DNA of 64,000 nt, from the NCBI GenBank assembly GCA_903834465.1, contig CAILJB010000046.1, positions 1 through 64,000 on the forward strand. Reading direction: 5' to 3'. The DNA is from an uncultured Pseudomonadota bacterium. GTDB taxonomy: Bacteria; Pseudomonadota; Gammaproteobacteria; Methylococcales; Methylomonadaceae. Under the pieces are notes generated by a model. That model had not been told where the DNA came from. It searched no databases and saw only the letters and a program-made list of their open reading frames with translations. Below, piece after piece: positions 28,134-38,055 of this stretch. Within the stretch, counting starts at the first letter, position 1, and the number at the start of each line of letters is the position of its first letter. Position numbers and translations under genes: made by a program.

Positions 28134-28895
28134 ATGAGACAATCATTGATTAAAAAGGCCGTTTTAATTGGTAGCAGTGTATTGCCGATTTTTATTACGG
28201 GTTGTACCGGACTAAGTGGAACACAACCGCCTGCGCCCGTTTACAGTAGTAATCGTCCCTATAACGCACCAATGCCTGCTGTGCCTCGACAACCTGTTGT
28301 ATCTAAAAAAACGGATGATGTTGTCAAAGTAGAACCGTTGCAAGATTTCACGCCCATTGTTGAGCCGCTTGAAATTAAAGCTGAACCTATTGCGCCCCTA
28401 CCAGAACCCATAGCACCAGCGGTTAATCCATCCACGTCTACCATTCCAAAAGTCATTGAAGTTGCGCCACCTTCTCGCCCCTTGCTAATGCCCACAACAC
28501 CTGCCTCAACTGGTGTACCTAAATTTGAACCCGCCGCACCCACAGAGTTCAAACCCGCAGAATCTAATTCTGCTTTATCGCCTGCTGTGACAGCATTAGT
28601 CACGGCTGCAAATCAAAGCACTAAATCCGGTGATATAGAATCTGCTGCCGCTGCAATTGAACGCGCCATTCGTATCGAACCGCGCAACGGTGAATTGTTG
28701 TATAAATTAGCCGTGTTACGTTTGAAGCAATCTAAACCTGTCCTAGCCGAAGAATTGGCGAAAAAATCCGCGTTACTCGCAGGCAAAGATAATGTGTTAA
28801 AGAAAAACAGTTGGTTATTGATTGCTCACGCGAAAGAAATGCAAGGTGACAGCGCAGGAGCTGCTGAAGCGCAAACAAAAGCGGCTGGATTTTAG
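28134..28895 (+). CDS. TPR-containing outer-membrane lipoprotein
   Basis: About 253 residues from the ATG at 28134, seven bases after the previous stop (an earlier in-frame ATG lies inside that gene). The signal peptide ends in a lipobox (F-I-T-G-C). A Pro-rich linker of roughly 110 residues (many P-x-P and E-P motifs) could span the periplasm. The C-terminal 90 residues form two to three tetratricopeptide-like helix pairs (A-A-A-I-E-R-A-I-R-I-E-P-R-N-G-E-L-L-Y-K-L-A). Such proteins are often scaffolds at the envelope. No specific partner can be named. Confidence 0.75.
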   Translation: MRQSLIKKAVLIGSSVLPIFITGCTGLSGTQPPAPVYSSNRPYNAPMPAVPRQPVVSKKTDDVVKVEPLQDFTPIVEPLEIKAEPIAPLPEPIAPAVNPSTSTIPKVIEVAPPSRPLLMPTTPASTGVPKFEPAAPTEFKPAESNSALSPAVTALVTAANQSTKSGDIESAAAAIERAIRIEPRNGELLYKLAVLRLKQSKPVLAEELAKKSALLAGKDNVLKKNSWLLIAHAKEMQGDSAGAAEAQTKAAGF

Positions 28896-28904
28896 GCAAA
28901 AAAA

Positions 28905-28927
28905 AGACGACTTAAATACAGTCGTCT
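28905..28927. terminator. perfect hairpin after the lipoprotein gene
   Basis: AGACGACT (28905-28912) and AGTCGTCT (28920-28927) form a perfect 8-bp stem with a 7-base loop, 10 bases after the stop. It has an A-run on its left side rather than a T-run on its right, so as an intrinsic terminator it fits the minus strand better, although no minus-strand gene lies there. It may still end or stabilise the plus transcript. Confidence 0.5.
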
Positions 28928-29033
28928 GAGGTATTAGGAAGGATATAACACAACTTTAGCAATCAGCTACGAAAAAAATAGTTAAGAAATTTAAAAGTTG
29001 ACCCATCTTAGCAAGAAATTTCACCCAACAAAA

Positions 29034-29050
29034 TGCGACAAATTGTCGCA
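29034..29050. promoter_or_regulatory. putative RegA-type binding site upstream of regB
   Basis: TGCGACA-AAT-TGTCGCA is a perfect 7-3-7 palindrome containing GCGAC and GTCGC half-sites. RegA/PrrA-family sites are described as inverted GCGNC and GNCGC halves with variable spacing, which this matches. It lies about 88 bases before the kinase ATG of the adjacent RegB/RegA pair, consistent with autoregulation. Confidence 0.55.
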
Positions 29051-29137
29051 GGCTTGTTTTATAACGCTTTCAACCCTGTTTATATTTAAAAATCCCTTTA
29101 AACTACTCTCAATTTCAAACTTTTGTTGCGAGTCGTC

Positions 29138-30514
29138 ATGTTTTCCTACGTTGCTTCTAAATCAGAATTATCGGTACGACAAAATTTAAAATGGTTGTTT
29201 GTGCTGCGTAATTTAATGTTGTTTAGCGAAGCCTTCTTAATTTTTGTTTCCACTTATGGTTTATACATTCATTTACCGCAACGCCCTTTGTGGTGGATTA
29301 TCGTCAGCATTGCCGCCGTCAATATTTATACTTGGTTACGACTGCAAGATGTTTCACCTGTCACAACGCAAGAAATTTTTGCTCAACTGGTACTCGATGT
29401 CATCGGTATTACTGCTTTACTTTATACAACAGGCGGTGCGTCAAATCCGATTATTTGGGTTTATTTACTACCACTGATGATTACTGCCATCATGCTGCCG
29501 CCTTTATATGCGTGGTACATGGTGATTCTAACTACTTCGATGTACACCATACTAATGGTTTACAACATTCCGTTGCCATCGATTGCGCCGCATTTAAGTC
29601 ATGGCGCGAGCATTGATTTTTCGAATATGACCCATTTGGAAATACTCGAACAAGCACACACCATTAGTGACAAAAATTATTTTAATTTACATATTTTTGG
29701 AATGTGGTTTGGGTTTGTATTCAGTGCGGGATTAGTCGCTTTTTTCGTGGTGGAACTTGCCAAAACCTTAAAAATCCGTGAACGCAGTTTAGCCGAAGCA
29801 CGAGAAAATGCGTTACGCGATGAACGTGTTGTGGCATTGGGTACGTTAGCAGCAAGTGCCGCGCACGATATGGGAACACCATTAGGGACAATGGCTATCG
29901 TCGTGCATGAACTCACGCAAGATTATTCGTATTGTAATCACCCCGATTTATACGAAAAAATGGCAATTATTCAAGATCAGATTAACCGTTGTAAAGAAGC
30001 CTTATCGGTCATGTCCGCGTCAGCAGGTGAAATGCGTGCAGAATCTGGAAATGTGATGCTATTGAGTAATTATTTAGATGATGTGATTAAGCAATGGCGA
30101 ACCCATAAAGCGAGTACAAAATTAAATTTTTTTATCAACCCTGACGTGGTGATGGATGCACAAATTATTGCTGAACGCACGTTGACGCATTCGCTGATTA
30201 ACATTTTAAATAATGCCGCCGAAGCGACCGATTCTGAATTAGGGATTGAATTTCATGCCACATGGGATAGACATATCGCTACGCTTAAAATTTGCGATTT
30301 TGGCGCAGGTTTTTCTGATGACATTATTGAATTCGCCGGTCAACAACCTGTTATGAGCCGAAAACACGGTTTAGGCGTTGGATTATTTTTAAGTTATTCA
30401 ACTTTGCAACGTCTTGGCGGCAAAATTGAACTCTCTAATCGCCCTGAAGGTGGGGCGCAAATCCTAATTACCTTACCCTTATTAACTAATGAGACAGAAG
30501 ATGACAGCCAGTGA
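29138..30514 (+). CDS. regB: RegB/PrrB-type redox sensor histidine kinase
   Basis: About 458 residues from the ATG at 29138 (an upstream TTG adds five). Six membrane helices occupy roughly residues 20-200; between them lies T-T-G-G-A-S-N-P, the conserved quinone-sensing loop of RegB (G-G-x-x-N-P-F). The H-box is A-A-S-A-A-H-D-M-G-T-P-L with His243. Cys285 in Q-I-N-R-C-K corresponds to the redox-active cysteine of RegB (Cys265 in Rhodobacter). The ATPase domain ends in G-L-G-V-G-L-F-L. RegB signals respiratory redox state to RegA. The response regulator gene overlaps the 3' end. Confidence 0.9.
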   Translation: MFSYVASKSELSVRQNLKWLFVLRNLMLFSEAFLIFVSTYGLYIHLPQRPLWWIIVSIAAVNIYTWLRLQDVSPVTTQEIFAQLVLDVIGITALLYTTGGASNPIIWVYLLPLMITAIMLPPLYAWYMVILTTSMYTILMVYNIPLPSIAPHLSHGASIDFSNMTHLEILEQAHTISDKNYFNLHIFGMWFGFVFSAGLVAFFVVELAKTLKIRERSLAEARENALRDERVVALGTLAASAAHDMGTPLGTMAIVVHELTQDYSYCNHPDLYEKMAIIQDQINRCKEALSVMSASAGEMRAESGNVMLLSNYLDDVIKQWRTHKASTKLNFFINPDVVMDAQIIAERTLTHSLINILNNAAEATDSELGIEFHATWDRHIATLKICDFGAGFSDDIIEFAGQQPVMSRKHGLGVGLFLSYSTLQRLGGKIELSNRPEGGAQILITLPLLTNETEDDSQ

Positions 30515-31052
30515 AGAACTCGACAAACCACGTTTGTTATTGGTCGATGACGATCAAACGTTTTGTATGGTGCTAAAAAGTGCGTTAGAAAAACGGCATT
30601 ACGAAGTTTTAGTTGCACACGATGTGGCGGCGGGAATGAGGCTTGCCGAACAAATGTTACCCGAATATGCAGTAATTGATTTGCGGATTGGTATTGAATC
30701 GGGTTTAGAATTGGTAAAAAAACTGATTTCACTCGATGACAACACGCGCATCGTCATGTTGACGGGATTTGCGAGTATTACCACGGCAGTAGAAGCCATT
30801 AAGTTAGGGGCGACGCATTATTTAACCAAACCTGCAAATACCGATGAGATTGTCTCGGCATTACTCAAAAACGAAGGCGACTCTTCGGCGGCAATTAGTG
30901 AAGTGCCGTTATCGGTGAAACGCTTGGAATGGGAACATTTACAAAAAGTGTTAATGCAGCACGAAGGCAATATTTCAGCCGCTGCGCGAGCATTAAATAT
31001 GCACCGCCGCTCGCTGCAACGCAAATTAGATAAACGGCCGGTTCTGTCATAA
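30501..31052 (+). CDS. regA: RegA/PrrA-type response regulator
   Basis: 183 residues from the ATG at 30501 (an ATG at 30489 adds four). The receiver domain has L-L-V-D-D-D and the acceptor Asp60 in V-I-D-L-R. A Fis-type helix-turn-helix ends the protein: G-N-I-S-A-A-A-R-A-L-N-M-H-R-R-S-L-Q-R-K-L, very close to the nearly invariant RegA recognition helix. It overlaps the 3' end of the kinase gene by 14 bases. RegA family members control respiration, carbon fixation, nitrogen and sulfur metabolism genes; targets here are not visible except the palindrome upstream of the kinase. Confidence 0.92.
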   Translation: MTASEELDKPRLLLVDDDQTFCMVLKSALEKRHYEVLVAHDVAAGMRLAEQMLPEYAVIDLRIGIESGLELVKKLISLDDNTRIVMLTGFASITTAVEAIKLGATHYLTKPANTDEIVSALLKNEGDSSAAISEVPLSVKRLEWEHLQKVLMQHEGNISAAARALNMHRRSLQRKLDKRPVLS

Positions 31053-31199
31053 ATTCGTCTTGAATTCATTGAAAAAAAGAAAATTCACGTTCTTACCTGT
31101 TATTGGACTACTTGTTAATAATCTGTAAGTTAGTATTGATATTCATGTAAAATTCCAGCCGAACGTAACTGTATTTTACAAATTTATACGGATTATTTT

Positions 31200-33050
31200 A
31201 TGCCCAATACTAAATTATTTTTATTTTCATTGTTATCGTCTTTATCGACTAGCGTAATTGCTGATAATGACATTATTCCGCTACCTCAGATGACAGTTTA
31301 TATCGATTCGATTACGCCAAAACTCGTCGATTCTCCAATGAAAAATGAGTTGGAAAGAGATGACTTGCAAACCTCCGAAATGCCAGATTTGAATAATATT
31401 TTAAGAAATCAATCTGGCATAACGCTCAATCAAGGCAGTGGACAGATGACAAGTGCTATTGTTTTGCGTGGTGCAGGCGGAGGGGGACAAGGGCTAGTGA
31501 CTTTAGATGGCGTGCCGTTGTTTGGCAACTTTGCAGGATTTTTCTCGCTAAGCCATTATTCACCGGATGCGTTAGATAAAGTAACCGTCACTCGTGGTTC
31601 GGGCGGCGAACAAAATGGCAGTCGCACACTTGGCGGAGCCATTCATTTGCAAACGCGAAAAATGACCGAAAAAGATACGTTTCTGCATGTCGAAGGCGGT
31701 AGTTACGATACGGTGCGCGGCACAACTGGTAGTGGCGTAACAACAGATGTTGGTGATTTTTCAGTCGTTGTTGGACGTAGCGATATTTTCAATGGCATTA
31801 GTCAAGCCCAAAGCGGATCAGAACGTGATGATTTTGGCTTGACTCACGCATCAGGGAATTGGCTTAAATCGTTTGAGCATGGCAAGTTAAATGCGTCGCT
31901 TTATTTTGTGCGTAGTGATGAAGATATTGATGGCCCGGGTTTTCTCCCTACACGCCGTACAATGAGTTGGGTTGATGATAAACGCGGAAAACTTTCTGAT
32001 GAAACGTGGGTCGCGCAATTACATGGCGATTATAATTTAACTAACTATTGGAATAGTTCATTGCAAGTTGGTTTTACCCAAGATAGACAAAAAATGGTGA
32101 CGACGCTCATCAAACCATTTTCGCTTACAAATCAATTACTGATGTTAGATTGGAAAAATAATCATCATTTGTCTTTAGATGAGAATTCTAAAAATCAGGC
32201 TTCATTCATTTGGGGAATAAATACCCAGCATCAAGAAACCTTAAATGTTCAATCTGCACAAACAGTAATCAGCCCAAATGTTCATGGTGGATTGGTCATT
32301 GACGATTGGCAATTAAACGCGGATGGGCGTTTTGATTATGCTGACGTTTATGGCAATCATCAGGTATTTTCATTGGGTGTGAATCGTACCTTAACGCAAA
32401 ATATAAATCTTTTTGCCAACGGCGGTACAGGATATCGTCAACCAGGTGTCAGTGAATTGATGAATCCTGTGTTTGGTAATAAAGCGTTAAAAGGTGAAAG
32501 TAGCACTGGCGGCGAAGTTGGATTTATCTGGAAACCATTATCTCAAAGTGAAATTAAGGTCAGCGGCTATCATCAAAATTATCACCAAATGATTACCTTG
32601 CAGCTTGATTCAACAACAGGTGTGATAAAAGCCGCGAATATAGAAAAAGCCGATGTTTGGGGTGCAGAAGTACAAGCGCGTCATCGCTGGACAAGTAGTT
32701 TGGAAAGCGGTTTAACTTATGGTTATATGAATGCGATGAATCCTATTACGCATCTGCACGTTTCCAGTCGCCCTGAACAGCAAGGCACTTTTTGGAGTGA
32801 AATGAAAATACTGCAACCATTAAAGTTCCGCATGGAATTTACGATACATGGTGATTATTGGTTTGATGCCGCCAACACAGCTAAAGCAAATACAGCACCA
32901 CGCATCAATGCGTTATTAGAATATCAGCTCATGCCAAAAACCGCTTTATATTTGCGTGGTGAAAATATTACCGGTAATCGTACAATTGAAGTTAACGACA
33001 TGGGTTTTAATGGTGCGGCGGTTTATGCTGGTTTTCGCACAGGTTTTTGA
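31200..33050 (+). CDS. TonB-dependent outer-membrane receptor
   Basis: 616 residues: signal peptide (ending near V-I-A-D), a plug domain (about 40-155, with L-R-G-A-G-G-G-G-Q-G-L-V-T-L-D-G-V-P-L and V-T-R-G-S-G-G), then a beta-barrel closing on the terminal Phe of A-G-F-R-T-G-F. Length matches small BtuB/vitamin or metal receptors rather than siderophore receptors of 700 or more residues. The substrate cannot be read, and no cobalamin riboswitch fits in the 147-base leader. The stop is followed at two bases by the ATG of a sensor kinase, an unusual coupling for such a receptor. Confidence 0.88.
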   Translation: MPNTKLFLFSLLSSLSTSVIADNDIIPLPQMTVYIDSITPKLVDSPMKNELERDDLQTSEMPDLNNILRNQSGITLNQGSGQMTSAIVLRGAGGGGQGLVTLDGVPLFGNFAGFFSLSHYSPDALDKVTVTRGSGGEQNGSRTLGGAIHLQTRKMTEKDTFLHVEGGSYDTVRGTTGSGVTTDVGDFSVVVGRSDIFNGISQAQSGSERDDFGLTHASGNWLKSFEHGKLNASLYFVRSDEDIDGPGFLPTRRTMSWVDDKRGKLSDETWVAQLHGDYNLTNYWNSSLQVGFTQDRQKMVTTLIKPFSLTNQLLMLDWKNNHHLSLDENSKNQASFIWGINTQHQETLNVQSAQTVISPNVHGGLVIDDWQLNADGRFDYADVYGNHQVFSLGVNRTLTQNINLFANGGTGYRQPGVSELMNPVFGNKALKGESSTGGEVGFIWKPLSQSEIKVSGYHQNYHQMITLQLDSTTGVIKAANIEKADVWGAEVQARHRWTSSLESGLTYGYMNAMNPITHLHVSSRPEQQGTFWSEMKILQPLKFRMEFTIHGDYWFDAANTAKANTAPRINALLEYQLMPKTALYLRGENITGNRTIEVNDMGFNGAAVYAGFRTGF

Positions 33051-33052
33051 GC

Positions 33053-36000
33053 ATGCACTGTGTAATAAAAGCATTTTTAAAAAATGGTTTTATGTATTTT
33101 TTCATTTTTATTGGATTGCAAATATTTTCAACCGGTGTTTTTGCTGCGGATAAAATCTTAACTATAGGTGCATTTAATGACAACGCTATTTCTTTAACAG
33201 AATACTTTTCTGTTTTTGAAAATTCCGCCGCAAACCTAACGCTAAAAGATATTCAATCACCTGAAGTATCCAATCGTTTTGTCACCAATCAGAGTTCAGT
33301 CGAAGCGTTGAATTATGGCATTACATCTTCTGCCTATTGGCTTCGATTAACGTTACGCAATACAACAGACAGTTCCGTTGCGCGACTGATTGAAATAAGT
33401 GATGCCCGCCTTTCAAATGTAACGTTTTATCAGTTAGATAAGGAAAATCATTATCAGCCCATTATTACGGGAATGAATTTTCCTTTTTCAACAAGAGCTT
33501 ATAGAAATCGTTATTTTGTTTTTCCTTTAACATTGCCAGCTAATTCTGAGCAAACTTACTATATCCGAGTTGCATCGATATATTCGATTATAATTCCCGC
33601 GAAATTATGGTTGCCCGACCGTTTTCATGTTCACGAACGCAACGATTATCTACTCCAAACTTGGTATTTTGGGATAGCGACAGCAATGATAATTTTCAAT
33701 TTGTTGCTTTTTATAATGCTACGAGATTTTATTTATTTGTTGTATGTCATCTACACGACGCTTTTTTCTCTTTATACCTTAGCAATGAATGGTTTAGGGC
33801 GTGAATTTTTATGGTCTGACATACCCTTAAATCCTGATATTTCTTCTTCTGAATTATTTTATCTTGCCATTGTCTCTTTGTTGCTATTTATGCGACAAAT
33901 GTTAAATGTAAAAAAAATTAGTCCCATTGGTGATTTGTTCATAAAACTTTGTATTGGAATTTATCTCTTACAATTCATCATTTGTCCAATTAGTTTTCAA
34001 CTCGTTATCTATCCAAAAATCAATTATTTGCACCTGACATTAGCGTTTTTTACATTGTTTATTGGAATTTTTTGCGCGATAAAAAGACAACGTAGTGCTT
34101 ATTTTTTCTTAACTGCTTTTTTCATGTTTTTTTTAGGCGGTTTGTTAATGAGTCTACGAACATTACATCTGTTACCTACCAACGTTTTTACAATGTATGG
34201 ATTTCAATTTGGTTCTGCATGGGAAATGCTTTTCTTAGCTTTTGCCTTAGCAGACAGGTTTAATATAATCCGAAAAGAAAAAGAAAGAGTCCAAGCAGAA
34301 TTAGTTGAAAATTTAAGAAAATCCGAACAAATTTTAGAAAAACGAGTAACCGAACGTACTATTGATTTACAACAACTTAATAACAAACTACACCAAAAAG
34401 AACGTTATCAACGTGCGTTAATTGATAATTTTCCATTTATGGTTTGGCTCAAAGATACGAAAAGTCGTTTCCTTGCTGTCAATAAAGCACTTGCGCGAAA
34501 TTTTAACGAAAGTCATACCGATAATATGCTGGGTAAAACGGATTTTGATTATTCCCCTAAAGAAATGGCAGAGAGTTATCAAAAAGATGATTTATTAGTT
34601 TTAACAACGAAAAAACAAAAAACGCTAGAGGAACCAATAATCAATCACTTAGGTGAGCATTTATGGTTTGAAACATTCAAAGCACCTGTATTCGATGACA
34701 ATGGTAACGCATTAGGAACCGTTGGTTTTGCCCGAGACATCTCAGTTCGCAAGAATGCCGAAGAAGCCGCAGAAAAACTTGATCGTGCTAAATCAAATTT
34801 TTTTGCCAATATGTCACATGAAATTCGTACGCCAATGAATGGCATCATGGGGCTATCTCAATTGGCACTACAGCAAGACATTTCTGATAAAGTTAAAACT
34901 TATTTAGAAAAAATTTATAAATCATCTAATAATTTATTAACTATTCTTAACGATATTCTCGACTTCTCAAAACTTGAAGCCAATGGTTTTGTTTTTGATA
35001 AAGTAGCATTCAATCTGGATTCTGTATTGGATGATGTGACCAATTTATTTGAACATAATCTTGATGATAAACCCCTCGACTTTAAAATTGAGATAGCTAA
35101 AACTGTTCCGCGTGACTTGATTGGCGACCCCACTAAATTGCGACAAGTGTTAATCAATTTGATAAGCAATGCCAAAAAATTTACTGAACAAGGCAGCGTG
35201 ACCATCGTTATTAACATTAAAAATCGGAGCGAAAATACTGTTGAAATGTGTTTCACGGTTTGTGACACGGGTATCGGCATGACAGCTGACCAAATTAAAA
35301 AATTATTCAATCCATTCTCTCAAGCGGATACTTCAATTACTCGCAAATATGGGGGAACGGGTTTAGGTTTATCTATTTGCAAACAATTCGTCGAACTCAT
35401 GGGAGGCGAATTTTATGTCTCCAGTGTTTACGGTCAGGGCAGCACCTTCACGTTTAACATCCCCTTTATCATTGATACGAAATCACTATCAAACACGACT
35501 GAAACCGTTAATTCTTCTATAAATCCACCATATCATTCAAAACGTATTTTATTGGTCGAAGATAATGAGATAAATCAATTAGTCGCGGAAGAGTTATTAA
35601 CATCAATTGGTCTACACGTTGAAATTGCTCATAATGGTCAAGAAGCCTTAGCATGTGTGTTAGAAAATCCTTTTGATTTGATTTTTATGGATATTCAAAT
35701 GCCTATCATGGATGGATTAACCGCGACACGGCTCATTCGAGCAGAACACAAATTCAAAGATATTCCAATCATTGCGTTGACAGCTCACGCAATGGAAAGT
35801 GATTTAGACAAAAGTTTAGCCGCAGGCATGAATGCTCACTTAACTAAACCCATTGAAATGAATAAATTGGTAACGGTTTTAAACCATTGGTTAGTGCGTG
35901 ACAATTCAGAAAAAACAATGACTATCACCCCGCCAATGACAGAAAAAAGTAATGTCTTACCAGAATCATTACCACCGTTTAATTTAAAACAAGCGTTAAT

Positions 36001-36556
36001 GTTTTGTAACAATAATACAAGACTTTTACATCAATCATTATTGAGCTTTCGTAGTCGTTATGGAAATGCAGTAGAGCAATTAACCAATTTAATTCACACC
36101 AATGATTTTTTGAAAGCAAAACAGTTAGCACATTCCATTAAGGGAACAGCTGCCACATTAGCAGCAAATGAACTGCAAAATGCCGCATCAGAAATTGAAA
36201 TTGCACTTGGTTCAGAACAATTTAACGTTGCGAATATCCAACTTAATGAATTTAAAGTGCAATTGACTACTGCGTTAATGGCAATAACATTATTACCACC
36301 ATTACCCGAAACAACAGAATTATTAAATTTGAGTACAGATAATCTAAATGATTTATTGCAACAACTAAAACACGCATTATATAAAAATGATTTTAAAGCG
36401 ATAGAGATTTTTTCGAAGTTAAAACCCTATTTGTTGCAGCACGATTTGGAACCCGTAGCAGAAAAATTGAACCATTGGATAGATGAGTTAAATTTTACGG
36501 AGGCATCCCTAGTTTTAGAATCTTTTTGTAAAAAAATAGACAGCAGTAGTTTGTAA
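33053..36556 (+). CDS. hybrid histidine kinase with 7TMR-DISM sensor (DISMED2-7TM-PAS-HisKA-HATPase-REC-Hpt)
   Basis: 1167 residues. After a signal peptide (ending near F-A-A-D) comes a periplasmic DISMED2-type carbohydrate-like-binding domain (about 45-185, with Y-W-L-R-L-T-L-R-N), seven membrane helices (about 200-400), a coiled coil, and a PAS domain (about 445-570). The kinase core carries His589 in S-H-E-I-R-T-P-M-N and complete N/G boxes. A receiver follows with Asp880 in F-M-D-I-Q-M-P, and an Hpt with His1027 in A-H-S-I-K-G. A TTG start at 33047 overlapping the receptor stop is possible; the ATG at 33053 is more ordinary. The ligand may be linked to the upstream TonB receptor. Confidence 0.92.
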   Translation: MHCVIKAFLKNGFMYFFIFIGLQIFSTGVFAADKILTIGAFNDNAISLTEYFSVFENSAANLTLKDIQSPEVSNRFVTNQSSVEALNYGITSSAYWLRLTLRNTTDSSVARLIEISDARLSNVTFYQLDKENHYQPIITGMNFPFSTRAYRNRYFVFPLTLPANSEQTYYIRVASIYSIIIPAKLWLPDRFHVHERNDYLLQTWYFGIATAMIIFNLLLFIMLRDFIYLLYVIYTTLFSLYTLAMNGLGREFLWSDIPLNPDISSSELFYLAIVSLLLFMRQMLNVKKISPIGDLFIKLCIGIYLLQFIICPISFQLVIYPKINYLHLTLAFFTLFIGIFCAIKRQRSAYFFLTAFFMFFLGGLLMSLRTLHLLPTNVFTMYGFQFGSAWEMLFLAFALADRFNIIRKEKERVQAELVENLRKSEQILEKRVTERTIDLQQLNNKLHQKERYQRALIDNFPFMVWLKDTKSRFLAVNKALARNFNESHTDNMLGKTDFDYSPKEMAESYQKDDLLVLTTKKQKTLEEPIINHLGEHLWFETFKAPVFDDNGNALGTVGFARDISVRKNAEEAAEKLDRAKSNFFANMSHEIRTPMNGIMGLSQLALQQDISDKVKTYLEKIYKSSNNLLTILNDILDFSKLEANGFVFDKVAFNLDSVLDDVTNLFEHNLDDKPLDFKIEIAKTVPRDLIGDPTKLRQVLINLISNAKKFTEQGSVTIVINIKNRSENTVEMCFTVCDTGIGMTADQIKKLFNPFSQADTSITRKYGGTGLGLSICKQFVELMGGEFYVSSVYGQGSTFTFNIPFIIDTKSLSNTTETVNSSINPPYHSKRILLVEDNEINQLVAEELLTSIGLHVEIAHNGQEALACVLENPFDLIFMDIQMPIMDGLTATRLIRAEHKFKDIPIIALTAHAMESDLDKSLAAGMNAHLTKPIEMNKLVTVLNHWLVRDNSEKTMTITPPMTEKSNVLPESLPPFNLKQALMFCNNNTRLLHQSLLSFRSRYGNAVEQLTNLIHTNDFLKAKQLAHSIKGTAATLAANELQNAASEIEIALGSEQFNVANIQLNEFKVQLTTALMAITLLPPLPETTELLNLSTDNLNDLLQQLKHALYKNDFKAIEIFSKLKPYLLQHDLEPVAEKLNHWIDELNFTEASLVLESFCKKIDSSSL

Positions 36557-36801
36557 CGATTTTATGTCGAAGGCGAAATATAAGGTAACAATACTTTCAC
36601 TATTCGAATAAATGAGGCTTAATATGAGCCGCCCTTTCCATTTTACAGACATAGACTTGAATATTCATGACAAGCTCTCAGAATTTCGGATTTCCATTTC
36701 TCTCTGATTCGAGAACTCGGCAAAAATTATCCAATTAGTAAAATGTTTCAGTTAAACTGTTCGTCAGTATTTCAGCTTGTACAATCGCCCCACACACACT
36801 C
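36557..36801. other. intergenic region upstream of mdtA
   Basis: 245 bases. A 27-codon frame at 36624-36707 (beginning M-S-R-P-F-H-F-T-D-I-D) has no visible ribosome site and is not recognised. No terminator for the kinase gene and no clear operator were seen. Confidence 0.35.
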
Positions 36802-38055
36802 ATGAATAAAAACAATAACCACAAATTACCTAAACGTCGCCCTTTTGCGTTACTGATTTCGCTATTTATATTGGCAATTGTTGGGATAGGTTTTTATTTT
36901 CAACATTCGGTAGCGACATCAGACGATACAAAACACAAATCCAACGGCGGTAAACATAATCGTGATGATGAAGATAAACCTTCTGTGGTTTCTGTTGAAA
37001 CAACAAGTAAAACAGATTTTCCCTTATATTTAAATGGTTTAGGAACAGTAACTGCCTTACGAACCGTCACCGTTCGTCCGCGTGTAGATGGTGAATTGGT
37101 GCGCGTTGCCTTTACGGAAGGTCAAACGGTTAAAGAAGGCGATTTACTCGCTGAAATTGATCCGCGTCCGTTTCAAATTCAATTGCAACAAACCGAAGGG
37201 CAATTGTTGCGCGATGAAGCGTTATTGAAAAATGCTGAAATTGATTACACCCGTTATCAAACGTTACTCGCGCAAGATTCCATTGCCGCACAACAAACGG
37301 TCACGCAAGAATCACAAGTCAAACAATATCACGGCATTGTGGAAATGGATAAGGCGCAAGTCAATAATGCGAAATTACAATTAAATTACGCGCATTTGAC
37401 CGCGCCGATTTCTGGGCGCGTGGGATTACGGCAAATTGACCAAGGCAATATTGTTCATGCTAACGACACCAATGGGCTGGTCGTAATTACGCAATTACAA
37501 CCGATTAACGTCGTATTTACCTTACCTGAAGACACTATCCAAGCCTTGATACAACGCAAACGCAGCAATGAATCGATTAGCATCACAGCCTATGACCGTG
37601 CAGGAAAAACGAAATTAGCCGACGGTAAATTGCTCGCCATAGATAATCAGATTGACCCGACGACTGGCACATTAAAACTCAAAGCCCAATTCGATAATAA
37701 CGACAGTGTTTTATTTGCTAACCAATTTGTAAATATCAAAATGCACTTAGAGACTCTAAAAGACGTAACGCAAGTATCGAGTGCTGCGATTCAAAACGAC
37801 ACCCAAGGCGCATTTGTTTATGTAGTCAGTCCAGCTGAAAAAACCGTGCAAGTTCGGCGCGTCACATTAGGCGCAACGGAAGGCGATAAAGTCGCTGTAA
37901 TCAATAATCTCGCGCCGAATGAAATTGTCGTATTAGAAGGCGTTGACCGATTGCACGAAGGTAGTCAAATCGATATTGCTAAAAAGGACGGGCAATCCAT
38001 CGCAGAAGTTATCGATAAAAAAGCCAAATCTGGCGATAAATCGCCTAAACACTAA
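36802..38055 (+). CDS. mdtA: MdtA-type membrane-fusion protein of a drug efflux system
   Basis: 417 residues, close to MdtA of E. coli (415). One N-terminal membrane anchor (about 15-35), a charged spacer, then the conserved [22 protein letters not shown] lipoyl half-motif near residue 79, a helical hairpin, [11 protein letters not shown], and the beta-barrel domain. It links the heteromeric MdtBC pump to an outer-membrane channel to expel bile-salt-like and other amphipathic drugs. The stop overlaps the next start by one base (TAATG). No Shine-Dalgarno is evident before the ATG. Confidence 0.92.
   Translation: MNKNNNHKLPKRRPFALLISLFILAIVGIGFYFQHSVATSDDTKHKSNGGKHNRDDEDKPSVVSVETTSKTDFPLYLNGLGTVTALRTVTVRPRVDGELVRVAFTEGQTVKEGDLLAEIDPRPFQIQLQQTEGQLLRDEALLKNAEIDYTRYQTLLAQDSIAAQQTVTQESQVKQYHGIVEMDKAQVNNAKLQLNYAHLTAPISGRVGLRQIDQGNIVHANDTNGLVVITQLQPINVVFTLPEDTIQALIQRKRSNESISITAYDRAGKTKLADGKLLAIDNQIDPTTGTLKLKAQFDNNDSVLFANQFVNIKMHLETLKDVTQVSSAAIQNDTQGAFVYVVSPAEKTVQVRRVTLGATEGDKVAVINNLAPNEIVVLEGVDRLHEGSQIDIAKKDGQSIAEVIDKKAKSGDKSPKH

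Noticed and set aside
28905-28927. Intrinsic terminator of the plus-strand lipoprotein gene with certainty
   Set aside because: The stem is perfect but no T-run follows on the plus strand; kept only as a hairpin of uncertain direction.
31053-31199. Cobalamin riboswitch before the TonB-dependent receptor
   Set aside because: The leader is too short and AT-rich, with no B12-box-like conserved core.
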